Of a DNA stretch of 46,649 nucleotides, positions 40,057 to 46,649 are shown one piece after another. A model generated the notes under the pieces. It did no database searches. It saw nothing but the letters and a program-made list of their open reading frames with translations, and had not been told where the DNA came from. Both the position numbers and the translations under genes were made by a program. Numbering within the stretch: position 1 is the first letter of the stretch; every line of letters starts with the position of its first letter. Origin of the DNA: GCA-020352575 sp041635475 (lineage in GTDB: Bacteria; Actinomycetota; Acidimicrobiia; Spongiisociales; JAENVV01). The DNA is taken from NCBI GenBank assembly GCA_041635475.1, contig JBFKVA010000007.1:1-46649 (forward strand). The letters run 5' to 3'.

Positions 40057-40485
40057 GTGGCGGACGCTCCCGAGACCGCTCAACTCATGACCGAACTGGC
40101 ACGCCTCCTGCGGGCGTTGGGAAAGACCGTGCGCACCCACGTCCAGGCGACGGCCGAGGCCTCCGGGCTCACACCGCCGCAGATGTGGGCGCTTCAGCAC
40201 CTGGACGACTCCTGCCACATGGGTGCCCTCGGTGACCGGCTGGGGATCGACAAGTCGTACGTCACGGCGATCGTCGACGGACTGGAACGGGCCGGCCTCG
40301 TCGAACGCCAGCCCGACCCGGGGGATCGCCGGGTTCGCAACCTCGTGCTCACCGAGGAGGGCAGACGCGTCCGCGTCCGGTTCGAACGTGACCTCGTGGC
40401 CGGGCTTCCGTTCGGGGCCCATCTGTCGACGGCCGAACTCGCCCAGCTCAACGGCCTGCTCGGCAAGGCACTCCCCGGGGCCTGA
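40057..40485 (+). CDS. MarR-family transcriptional regulator
   Basis: A 142-residue winged-helix protein with a GTG start. N-terminal dimer helix (TAQLMTELARLLRALGKTV), then LTPPQMWALQHLDDS, the HTH MGALGDRLGIDKSYVTAIVD, and the wing LVERQPDPGDRRVRNLVLT. The terminal dimerisation helix ends in LNGLLGKALPG. It is divergent from the DrrAB exporter genes and probably represses them, releasing on drug binding (inference from family and position). Confidence 0.9.
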   Translation: MADAPETAQLMTELARLLRALGKTVRTHVQATAEASGLTPPQMWALQHLDDSCHMGALGDRLGIDKSYVTAIVDGLERAGLVERQPDPGDRRVRNLVLTEEGRRVRVRFERDLVAGLPFGAHLSTAELAQLNGLLGKALPGA

Positions 40486-40493
40486 GGGCCTTC

Positions 40494-42500
40494 CTACCGG
40501 GCGCGATAGCGCTCGAGTGCCGCGTCGAGTTCCTCCCGGCCCACATCGAGGGCGTGCTCGTCGCGACGCAGGGCCTGGAGCGCTGCTTCCCGCAGGAGAC
40601 CGGTGATGTCGGCAAACGACAGGCCGTCGGTGTCCGCCGCCAACGTGTCGAGGTCGACCGTCTCGTCGAACGGGATGTCCACGATGTCGAGGAGGGCCCG
40701 CCTGGCCTCTTCCTCGGGAAGCCCCAGCTCGAGGTGGACCTCGAACCGTCCGGCCCGCAGAAGGGCGGGGTCGATGAGGTCCTTGCGGTTGGTGGCTCCG
40801 ATCACGAACACCTGCCCGCGACCTCCGATCCCGTCCAGCTCGGTGAGAAGGGCGGCCACGACCGAGTCGGTCACGTTGTTCGTGGATGATCCCCGCACCG
40901 GGGCCAAGGCGTCGAGTTCGTCGAAGAACAGAAGCGACGGTGCCGCCGCCCGGGCCCGAGAGAACGTGTCCCGCACCGCCCGCTCGGACTCGCCGACGAA
41001 CTTGTCGAGGAGCTCGGCTCCCTTGACCGGGAAGAAGGCGGCTCCTGCCTCGTTGGCGAGTGCCCGGATGACGAACGTCTTGCCGGTGCCGGGAGGGCCG
41101 TGGAGGAGCATGCCCTTGGGAGGTTCGATGCCCAGCCGACGGAAGGTGTCCGGTCGGGTCATGGGCCAGATGACGCTTTCGGTGAGCCGCTGTTTGACGT
41201 CGACGAGGTTGGCCACCTTGGAGAACCCGTACGAGGGGATCTCACCGAGGGAGATGGCCCCCAACGATGGTCGGGTGTCGGCAACGGCCTCGGCCAGGTC
41301 GGAGGTCGTGAGGGCGCCGTTGTCGAGCCCCTTCGCCGAGGCATGGATGACAGCGGCCAGGATGTCGGCTCCGCTGAACCCCGGCGAACGGGAGGCAAGG
41401 TGCTCGAAGTCCGGGTCGTCCGTCGGGACCCGGGCCAGGGCGGCTTCGAAGAGGAGAGCCCGGCGCTTGGAATCGGGAGGGGGGATTCGCAGGATTCGGG
41501 GAAGAAGCGCGGACTCGGTGAGAGAGGTGTCGACGGCGCCGGCCGACCCGACCCCGAGCACGGTGGCGAGGCCCGGCTTGTCGGCCACCGCGTCGAGGAA
41601 CCACCGGAAGACGGCTGCCACCTGGCTCTTGAAGGGTGCCATCGACTCGCTCCCGGCAACCGACTCGATGCGGTCGACGTGGATGACCCCCGGGCGGGGC
41701 GTGGTCTTGACCGCCTGCTCGAGGAGGTCGAGGAGCCGTGCCGGCTTGAAGACGAGGTCGAGGGAGACCTCGTGGAGGTGGAGCCCGGCGACGGCGGCGG
41801 CCCTGGCCGTCAGCTCCGGTCCGCCGCACCCCGGTGGTGCCTCCAGGATGACACCGGCCACCGAGGGGAGGCCCCAGGCCGAGGGAAGGTCCCCAGGACC
41901 GGCCAGGAGGCGGAGCCAGCCGGTGAGGGTTTCGAGTTCGACGTCGAGCCCGGCCAGGAGTGCCTCTTCCCTCGTGATCACGGTTCGGGCCACGGGTCGT
42001 GACGCCGGGCCGGCGGGGGAGGGGGCGCCGGGGTGCGTGCCGACGTGCTCGTCCCGGCGGGCGAACCGGGTGGTCGGGCCGATGCGGGCGGCCGGCCCCG
42101 GCTCGACCCCGAGGACGCGCACGGTGGTCGCCCCGCTCGCCTCTGGCAGGTACGCCCCGTCGATGGTGACGCGATCGCCAATCGTGACGGGACGTCCGCC
42201 GAGGGCGTCGACGAGTCGCTGGGAGGATGCCGGGAGTTCCTCCACGTCGAGGCGGACGAGCGTGGCCGGTCCGAGGAGGGCCCTCTGGATGTCGACCGAC
42301 GACCCGTACGCACTGCCGGAGTTGGCGAGGGTCTCGGCGTCGAGGAGCATGGTGGTCGGTGACGCAGTGTTGCCGGGCTTCACCGCCACGTGGGTCTCGC
42401 CGCACCGAACGACGCCACCCCCCGGCAGGCCGAGCGCAGTGAGCATCGTGCGGTCGGCGATCGCCACCGGCTCGGACCCGGGGCGGAGGGTGAAGCGCAT
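40494..42500 (-). CDS. Cdc48-like double-AAA ATPase (actinobacterial Cpa type)
   Basis: A 668-residue AAA protein. About residues 1-140 form the Cdc48 N-domain (double-psi barrel plus beta domain, with VTIDGAYLPEASGATTVRVL). D1 (about 190-400) is degenerate: Walker A reads APPGCGGPE and Walker B VIHVDRIES, so it probably does not hydrolyse ATP. D2 (about 430-650) is intact: GPPGTGKTFVIRAL, LLFFDELDALAP, GATNRKDLIDPALLRAGRF. Actinobacterial Cdc48-like proteins (Cpa) have been described as proteasome partners in mycobacteria. No proteasome gene is in the window. Leaderless start (TAGCCT). Confidence 0.88.
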   Translation of the reverse strand: MRFTLRPGSEPVAIADRTMLTALGLPGGGVVRCGETHVAVKPGNTASPTTMLLDAETLANSGSAYGSSVDIQRALLGPATLVRLDVEELPASSQRLVDALGGRPVTIGDRVTIDGAYLPEASGATTVRVLGVEPGPAARIGPTTRFARRDEHVGTHPGAPSPAGPASRPVARTVITREEALLAGLDVELETLTGWLRLLAGPGDLPSAWGLPSVAGVILEAPPGCGGPELTARAAAVAGLHLHEVSLDLVFKPARLLDLLEQAVKTTPRPGVIHVDRIESVAGSESMAPFKSQVAAVFRWFLDAVADKPGLATVLGVGSAGAVDTSLTESALLPRILRIPPPDSKRRALLFEAALARVPTDDPDFEHLASRSPGFSGADILAAVIHASAKGLDNGALTTSDLAEAVADTRPSLGAISLGEIPSYGFSKVANLVDVKQRLTESVIWPMTRPDTFRRLGIEPPKGMLLHGPPGTGKTFVIRALANEAGAAFFPVKGAELLDKFVGESERAVRDTFSRARAAAPSLLFFDELDALAPVRGSSTNNVTDSVVAALLTELDGIGGRGQVFVIGATNRKDLIDPALLRAGRFEVHLELGLPEEEARRALLDIVDIPFDETVDLDTLAADTDGLSFADITGLLREAALQALRRDEHALDVGREELDAALERYRAR

Positions 42501-42506
42501 CGGTGC

Positions 42507-42512
42507 AGGCTA
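42507..42512 (-). promoter_or_regulatory. -10 hexamer TAGCCT, leaderless promoter of the Cdc48-like gene
   Basis: TAGCCT on the minus strand ends six bases before the ATG at 42500. Confidence 0.5.
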
Positions 42513-42538
42513 CCGGCTGCCGTGCACCGTCCACCGCC

Positions 42539-44173
42539 TCATGATGCCCGCAGGTACTCCTCGACCTCGGAGAGCCACTGCCCCTCGAAGGCCAGGACCG
42601 CCGGGGCGACCTCCCCCGACTCGAGGACTTCGGCCGCAGGGTCGGAGATGAACCTCCAGATGAGGTCCACCTCTTCGGCCACGAGGACGTCGGGGGGTGT
42701 GGTCATGGGGTCGGGGTCGGCGGCCGGGGGCAGGAGCGGCGGTTCGTCGCCCGTCCAGCTGGCCAGGAAGTAGCCCCCGTCGATGGCGGCGCACTCGGTC
42801 CCGCGCCGGGCGATCACCTGCCCGGCCTGGCGCAGTAGCTCCCAGATCCGGCGCTGGCGGAGCGCCCGCGTGAGGGCCCGGTGCCGATCCCGCAGCCAGC
42901 CGGCTTCCTCGAAACGGTACGACGCCGCGTACGTGCGCATGCGGTCGGCCAGCGGGTCGAGGAGGATGCCCGGGTCGTCGGTGATGCCCCGCCGCAGCTG
43001 CTCGATGACCGTCGCATACCGATCGGCGTCGAGGTCACCGGCGCACGGGCACATCGCGACGCCCAGTTGGGCGAACTGGCAACGACCCGACCGTGAGCCG
43101 GGGCGCCCGGTGCAGCGCCGGATGGGGAGCGCATCCCACAACGCCAGCATCACCTGTTCGGCCGCTTTGCGTGACCGGAACGGTCCGAGGGCGAACGGGT
43201 CGCCCGGCCGGTGGGTGCGGGCAATCGAGATGCGGGGGTAGGCCTCCTCGGTGAGGTGGATCCAGTGGGATGCCTTGGGCGGACGAGATCGCCGGTTGTG
43301 CCGGGGGCGGTGGGCATGGATCATCCGCACCTCGGTCACCTGGGCCTCCAGCTCGGTCGGGCACACGATGTGGTCGATCCGTCGAAGCTCCCGGAGCATC
43401 GCCGCCACCGATCGGCGGGTGTCGCCGTAGAAGTAGGAGCGCACCCGGGTCCGCAGGTTCTTGGCCTTGCCCACGTAGATGACCTCGTCGTGGCGGTCCC
43501 GGAAGAGGTAGATCCCGGGGCGGCGGGGGAGACCGTCGGCCAGGGAGAGCTTCTCGTACGTGGGGCTGCCGGTGGCGCGGGGGAGGGCGAGCAGATCCTC
43601 GAGCCCGGTCACGCCCATGGTGCCGGCGCGTTCGAGGAGCCCGTGGAAGACGTGGGCGGTGGCCCGGGCATCTTCCAGGGCTCTGTGGTTGGGAACCGTG
43701 GGGGAGCGGAAGTGGGCGGCCAGGGTGGCCAGACGCAGGTTGCGGGTCTCGTTGCGCAGCAGGCGGCGAGCGAGGCGGACCGTGTCGAGGACCCGGTTGG
43801 GGAACTCGTACCCGTGGGCTCGGCATGCGACCCGGATGAACCCGGCATCGAACCCGGCGTTGTGGGCGACGAACACGGCTCCTCCGATGAACTCGAGAAG
43901 GGCCGGGAGCACTTCTTCGATCGGGGGAGCGTCGATCACCATGGCATGGGTGATCCCGGTCAGGATGGTGATGGAGGGTGGGATCGGGATCCCGGGGTTG
44001 ACAAGCGTCTGGAACTCGCCGACGACCTCGCCCCGGTGGAGCCGGACCGCACCGACCTCGGTGATGGCGTCGCCGTGGTGGGACCCGCCGGTCGTCTCCA
44101 GGTCGAGGACCACGAAGGGCACGTCGAAGAGGGGAGTGCCGAGGTCTTCGAAGGTTCGCTGCGCCGCGAGCAT
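42539..44173 (-). CDS. DEDD exonuclease fused to a UvrC-like GIY-YIG nuclease
   Basis: A 544-residue fusion. The N-terminal about 190 residues are a DnaQ/epsilon-type 3'-5' exonuclease (VVLDLETTGGSHHGDAITEV, VAHNAGFDAGFI, NHRALEDARATAHVF with Asp/Glu/His catalytic residues). About 210-300 is a GIY-YIG domain (PGIYLFRDRHDEVIYVGKAK, TRVRSYFYG, TELEAQVTEVRMIHAHRP). The rest resembles the UvrC/Cho middle region, with a Cys cluster (CQFAQLGVAMCPCAG) and a UVR-like helix pair (YAASYRFEEAGWLRDRHRAL). A probable DNA repair nuclease, well known in actinobacteria. Leaderless start. Confidence 0.9.
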   Translation of the reverse strand: MLAAQRTFEDLGTPLFDVPFVVLDLETTGGSHHGDAITEVGAVRLHRGEVVGEFQTLVNPGIPIPPSITILTGITHAMVIDAPPIEEVLPALLEFIGGAVFVAHNAGFDAGFIRVACRAHGYEFPNRVLDTVRLARRLLRNETRNLRLATLAAHFRSPTVPNHRALEDARATAHVFHGLLERAGTMGVTGLEDLLALPRATGSPTYEKLSLADGLPRRPGIYLFRDRHDEVIYVGKAKNLRTRVRSYFYGDTRRSVAAMLRELRRIDHIVCPTELEAQVTEVRMIHAHRPRHNRRSRPPKASHWIHLTEEAYPRISIARTHRPGDPFALGPFRSRKAAEQVMLALWDALPIRRCTGRPGSRSGRCQFAQLGVAMCPCAGDLDADRYATVIEQLRRGITDDPGILLDPLADRMRTYAASYRFEEAGWLRDRHRALTRALRQRRIWELLRQAGQVIARRGTECAAIDGGYFLASWTGDEPPLLPPAADPDPMTTPPDVLVAEEVDLIWRFISDPAAEVLESGEVAPAVLAFEGQWLSEVEEYLRAS

Positions 44174-44179
44174 GGCGAC

Positions 44180-44185
44180 ACCTTA
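44180..44185 (-). promoter_or_regulatory. -10 hexamer TAAGGT, leaderless promoter of the exonuclease/GIY-YIG gene
   Basis: TAAGGT on the minus strand ends six bases before the ATG at 44173. Confidence 0.5.
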
Positions 44186-44213
44186 CACGAACACATGTTC
44201 GACAGGGCGTGCG

Positions 44214-44753
44214 CTATCGACCCCGGTCGCGAAGACGGCGCCGAATGATCGAGACGCCGATCACGAGAGGGATGATCCATGCAACCGAGCCCCCCCGCCA
44301 GGCCAGGTCGCCCGATCCGTCGGTGGCGGTGACGGTGACGAAGAAGAACACGCCGAGTCCTATGAACAGCAGGAGGGTGAAGCACCCCGCCGCTGCCTTG
44401 CGCGGCTCGGGGCTGTCGGGCAGCGGGGAGGAACGTTGCACCCTCGACGGGGTCCTCGAGGCCCGAACCGCGGGGGGTGGAGGTCGGTGTTCGACTCGGG
44501 GGGTCTCGGTCATCGGTGGAGGCTGGGCCGTGGTCTTGCCCAGCATCTCGACGATCTCTTCGAGGACCTCGTCCTTGTTTCCGTACAGGTCGTCGATCCG
44601 GTCCTGTTCGGCGTCGCTGGCGGCCGTCCGGGCGGCGGCGTCGTCCGTGCCCCCGTCGAGGGCGTACCGGTACTGGATCCGCCCGCAGTTGGGGCAGCGA
44701 CGAGCCTCACCGACCTCCTCCTCGCACCACTGACATGTCACCATGGGTTCCAT
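44214..44753 (-). CDS. Zinc-ribbon membrane protein of unknown function
   Basis: A 179-residue protein. An N-terminal zinc ribbon (VTCQWCEEEVGEARRCPNCG, four Cys) is followed by an acidic helix (QDRIDDLYGNKDEVLEEIVE) and a Pro-rich linker (about 80-115). Two hydrophobic segments come last (GCFTLLLFIGLGVFFFVTV, SVAWIIPLVIGVSII) with a basic tail (RRRLRDRGR). The family is not recognised; the layout suggests a cytoplasmic metal-binding head on a membrane anchor. TAGCGT lies 7 bases before the ATG at 44753; a second ATG is at 44744. Confidence 0.7.
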   Translation of the reverse strand: MEPMVTCQWCEEEVGEARRCPNCGRIQYRYALDGGTDDAAARTAASDAEQDRIDDLYGNKDEVLEEIVEMLGKTTAQPPPMTETPRVEHRPPPPAVRASRTPSRVQRSSPLPDSPEPRKAAAGCFTLLLFIGLGVFFFVTVTATDGSGDLAWRGGSVAWIIPLVIGVSIIRRRLRDRGR

Positions 44754-44787
44754 TCGACACACGCTACCCGTGATGGGCGCACACCGG

Positions 44788-45555
44788 TCATGCCCGGCGC
44801 TGGCGAACCGCTTCGAAGAGGGCGATGCCGGCAGCCACCGAGGCGTTGAGCGAGTCAACGCCCCCCGCCATGGGGATACCGATCCTGAGATCGGCTGCCG
44901 CCAGCAGCTCGGCACCGAGTCCTGCGTGCTCGGCCCCGATGGCGATGGCGAGGGGCCCGCTGAGGTCGGCGTCGAAGAGGCCCACCTCGCCGGCGGGCGT
45001 GGTGGCGCACAGCCGGATCGAATGACCACGAATCCAGGCGATCACCTCGCCGACCGGGGCGACGGCTGCGGGGACGGTGAACACACACCCGAGGGATGCC
45101 CTGACGACGTTGGGGTTGGCGAGGTCCGTGGTGGGATCGGCGATGAGCACGGCCCCGACCCCGGCGGCGTCGGCGGTGCGGAACATCGCCCCGAGGTTGC
45201 CGGGCTTCTCGACTGCCTCGACGACGAGGACGAGAGGCCGGGCTCCGGGCACGAGGTCGGCGAGTGGGGTCCCGGGCCGATCGACGACGGCGACGAACCC
45301 CTCGGTCGAGCTGCGCATGGCCACTTTGGCGAGGGCGGTCGGGGAGACCGGGACGACCTCGAGCGCCGTCGGGAAGCGGGAGGCCTCTACCACGTCCGGG
45401 TCGTGGTAGACGGCCCGGATCCGGGCCCCGGCCTCGCGGGCCCGCTGGAGTTCGGCGTGGCCCTCGACGAGGGTGACCCCTTCGGCGTCCCGGGCCCGGC
45501 GCGTCCGGAGCCGAACGAGATGCTTGATGCGCGGATTGGAGGGGGAAGAGATCAT
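44788..45555 (-). CDS. TrmH/SpoU-family RNA 2'-O-methyltransferase
   Basis: A 255-residue SPOUT methyltransferase. The N-terminal substrate domain (SPSNPRIKHLVRLRTRRARD, VTLVEGHAELQRAREAG) is followed by the knot: VLVVEAVEKPGNLGAMFRTA (motif 1), AIAIGAEHAGLG (motif 2) and IPMAGGVDSLNASVAAGIAL (motif 3). It should methylate a ribose in rRNA or tRNA; the target is unknown. The ATG at 45555 is preferred as the conserved SPxNPxIK start. The DUF3179 gene diverges 23 bp away. Confidence 0.9.
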   Translation of the reverse strand: MISSPSNPRIKHLVRLRTRRARDAEGVTLVEGHAELQRAREAGARIRAVYHDPDVVEASRFPTALEVVPVSPTALAKVAMRSSTEGFVAVVDRPGTPLADLVPGARPLVLVVEAVEKPGNLGAMFRTADAAGVGAVLIADPTTDLANPNVVRASLGCVFTVPAAVAPVGEVIAWIRGHSIRLCATTPAGEVGLFDADLSGPLAIAIGAEHAGLGAELLAAADLRIGIPMAGGVDSLNASVAAGIALFEAVRQRRA

Positions 45556-45578
45556 GTCGGCCCGGGGTTGAGAGCAGC

Positions 45579-46649
45579 GTGTCGGTACATCTTCGTCGTC
45601 TCGTCGCCCTCGGTGCGGCCCTGGTCGTGATGGGAGCCTCTTGCGGGGGACAGCGTGACCTTGAATCGGGACGGCCCACGGCCGACGCGGCACCGTTGGC
45701 GTCCGGCGTCCTCGACGCACTGCTGGTCATCGCCGATCCGACGGGGGAGTTCATCACCGAGGAGCGGGTGGATGCCGTTGTCGCCTCCGCCGATCCACAG
45801 GTGGCCTGGGCCATCGCCGATCTCCTGCGTTTCCACCAGGTGGGCGAGGTCGCCGAGATCCTCATCTCGGCCGCGGGTCGGCTCACCGGCCTCGAACTCG
45901 ACCCGTACTCACCCCTGGCCTGGGTCGAGGTCACGAACCACCTGATGACCCGCGACGTCCAAGCGGGGGAGTGGCTGCGGGAGTTCAAGGAGAAGCTGTA
46001 CGGCGGTTTCGAGGCCGAGTGGACGGCGTTCGTGGGTGATGCCGAAGCCGACGTCGACTGGCGGTTCGTCACCTGGGGCGGGGTCCTGCCGGATCGCCGG
46101 CCCCTCGACTCCGCCGAGCCCTGTCTGTGCATCCCTGCCCTCGATCACCCGGCGGTGACGGACGCGTCGGGCGGTGACTGGTATCAGCCGCAGCGCATCG
46201 TCTTCGGGGTGGTCGTCAACGGCGAGGCTCGTGCCTACCCCCGGCACATGATGGAGGTCCATGAGCTCGTCAACGACACACTTGGGGGCAGGGAGATTGC
46301 CATTCCGTACTGCACCCTGTGCGGTTCCGCCCAGGCGTTCTTCGTGGACGGCGGAGACGATCGCCTGGTCCTGCGCACATCGGGCCTGTTGCAGCGCTCG
46401 AACAAGATCATGTACGACCTGGCGTCAGGCTCGTACTTCGACACGTTCGCCGGCCGGGCCGTCTCCGGGCCCCTTCAAGGCACCGAACTCGAGCAGGTCA
46501 CGGTGGTCACGGCAACCTGGGCCGACTGGGTGCGGGCCCACCCCGAGACGACGATCGTGGCACGCGACGGTGGGCTTGGCCGCACCTACGACGATGACCC
46601 ACTGGGCGGACGGGACCTGGGGGGACCGATCTTCCCGGTCGGTGCGATC
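45579..46649 (+). CDS. DUF3179 lipoprotein (3' end outside window)
   Basis: GTG start at 45579; 357 codons are seen without a stop and the frame runs off the window. The signal peptide ends in VVMGASC (Cys22, probable lipidation). Residues about 40-150 are helical. The DUF3179 domain follows: RIVFGVVVNGEARAYPRHMM, VNDTLGGREIAIPYCTLCGS, and the later SNKIMYDLASGSYFDTFAG. The C-T-L-C-G motif is characteristic of the family, whose function is unknown. Promoter not obvious. Confidence 0.85.
   Translation, partial: MSVHLRRLVALGAALVVMGASCGGQRDLESGRPTADAAPLASGVLDALLVIADPTGEFITEERVDAVVASADPQVAWAIADLLRFHQVGEVAEILISAAGRLTGLELDPYSPLAWVEVTNHLMTRDVQAGEWLREFKEKLYGGFEAEWTAFVGDAEADVDWRFVTWGGVLPDRRPLDSAEPCLCIPALDHPAVTDASGGDWYQPQRIVFGVVVNGEARAYPRHMMEVHELVNDTLGGREIAIPYCTLCGSAQAFFVDGGDDRLVLRTSGLLQRSNKIMYDLASGSYFDTFAGRAVSGPLQGTELEQVTVVTATWADWVRAHPETTIVARDGGLGRTYDDDPLGGRDLGGPIFPVGAI

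Overview
The window is very GC-rich, gene-dense DNA from an actinobacterium. I favour the class Acidimicrobiia or a near relative, by inference only. Supporting signs are a Cdc48-like double-AAA ATPase of the actinobacterial (Cpa) type, a DUF3039 protein, a DEDD-exonuclease/GIY-YIG fusion, a DrrAB-type exporter, a fused IcmF mutase, and many -10 hexamers of the form TANNNT sitting exactly six bases before a start codon (leaderless transcripts). I found no rRNA, tRNA, CRISPR array, prophage or insertion sequence.

Layout. 1-12300: mostly envelope and secreted proteins (a truncated zinc-phospholipase-C-like protein, several lipoproteins, an esterase, membrane-anchored beta-rich proteins) mixed with small enzymes (APH-type kinase, FMN-binding split barrel, MBL hydrolase, OsmC, LON-domain protein, DUF1059). 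12385-17124, minus strand: metY coupled to a CoA-binding protein, a small membrane protein, and a thioesterase coupled to phenylacetate-CoA ligase. 17196-20414: a membrane protein, a coupled TlpA-thioredoxin/Lgt-like pair, an AhpD-type protein and a META-domain lipoprotein. 20701-26300: a divergent PEP carboxykinase, then a TetR regulator coupled to icmF. 26367-29954: small proteins, a methyltransferase/MBL/dodecin operon and a second MBL hydrolase. 29965-35917: histidine biosynthesis, with a TrpR-family regulator as first gene of yerC-hisG-D-B-H-F-IE (minus strand) and hisA divergent across a shared palindromic operator. 35918-40485: CoA-binding protein, SDR, DUF302, DUF3039, and a DrrAB exporter with a divergent MarR regulator. 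40494-46649: Cdc48-like ATPase, exonuclease/GIY-YIG nuclease, zinc-ribbon membrane protein, TrmH-type RNA methyltransferase and a truncated DUF3179 lipoprotein.

Most notable: (1) two genes (metY and an OsmC protein) whose only sensible start is an ATC codon behind a strong Shine-Dalgarno; (2) a 51-bp palindromic element (17-nt arms, 17-nt loop) present twice, once between genes and once inside the 3' end of hisD, where it encodes most of an extra protein tail; (3) a trp-operator-like palindrome between the TrpR-family gene and hisA; (4) an Lgt-like protein that has lost the signature Arg/Asn residues, gained cysteines, and is coupled to a thioredoxin; (5) a PEP carboxykinase with an aberrant N-terminal half; (6) 14 starts with exactly the same -10-to-ATG spacing.

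Coordinates and translations were worked out by hand from the sequence. Family assignments rest on recognised motifs, not database searches.
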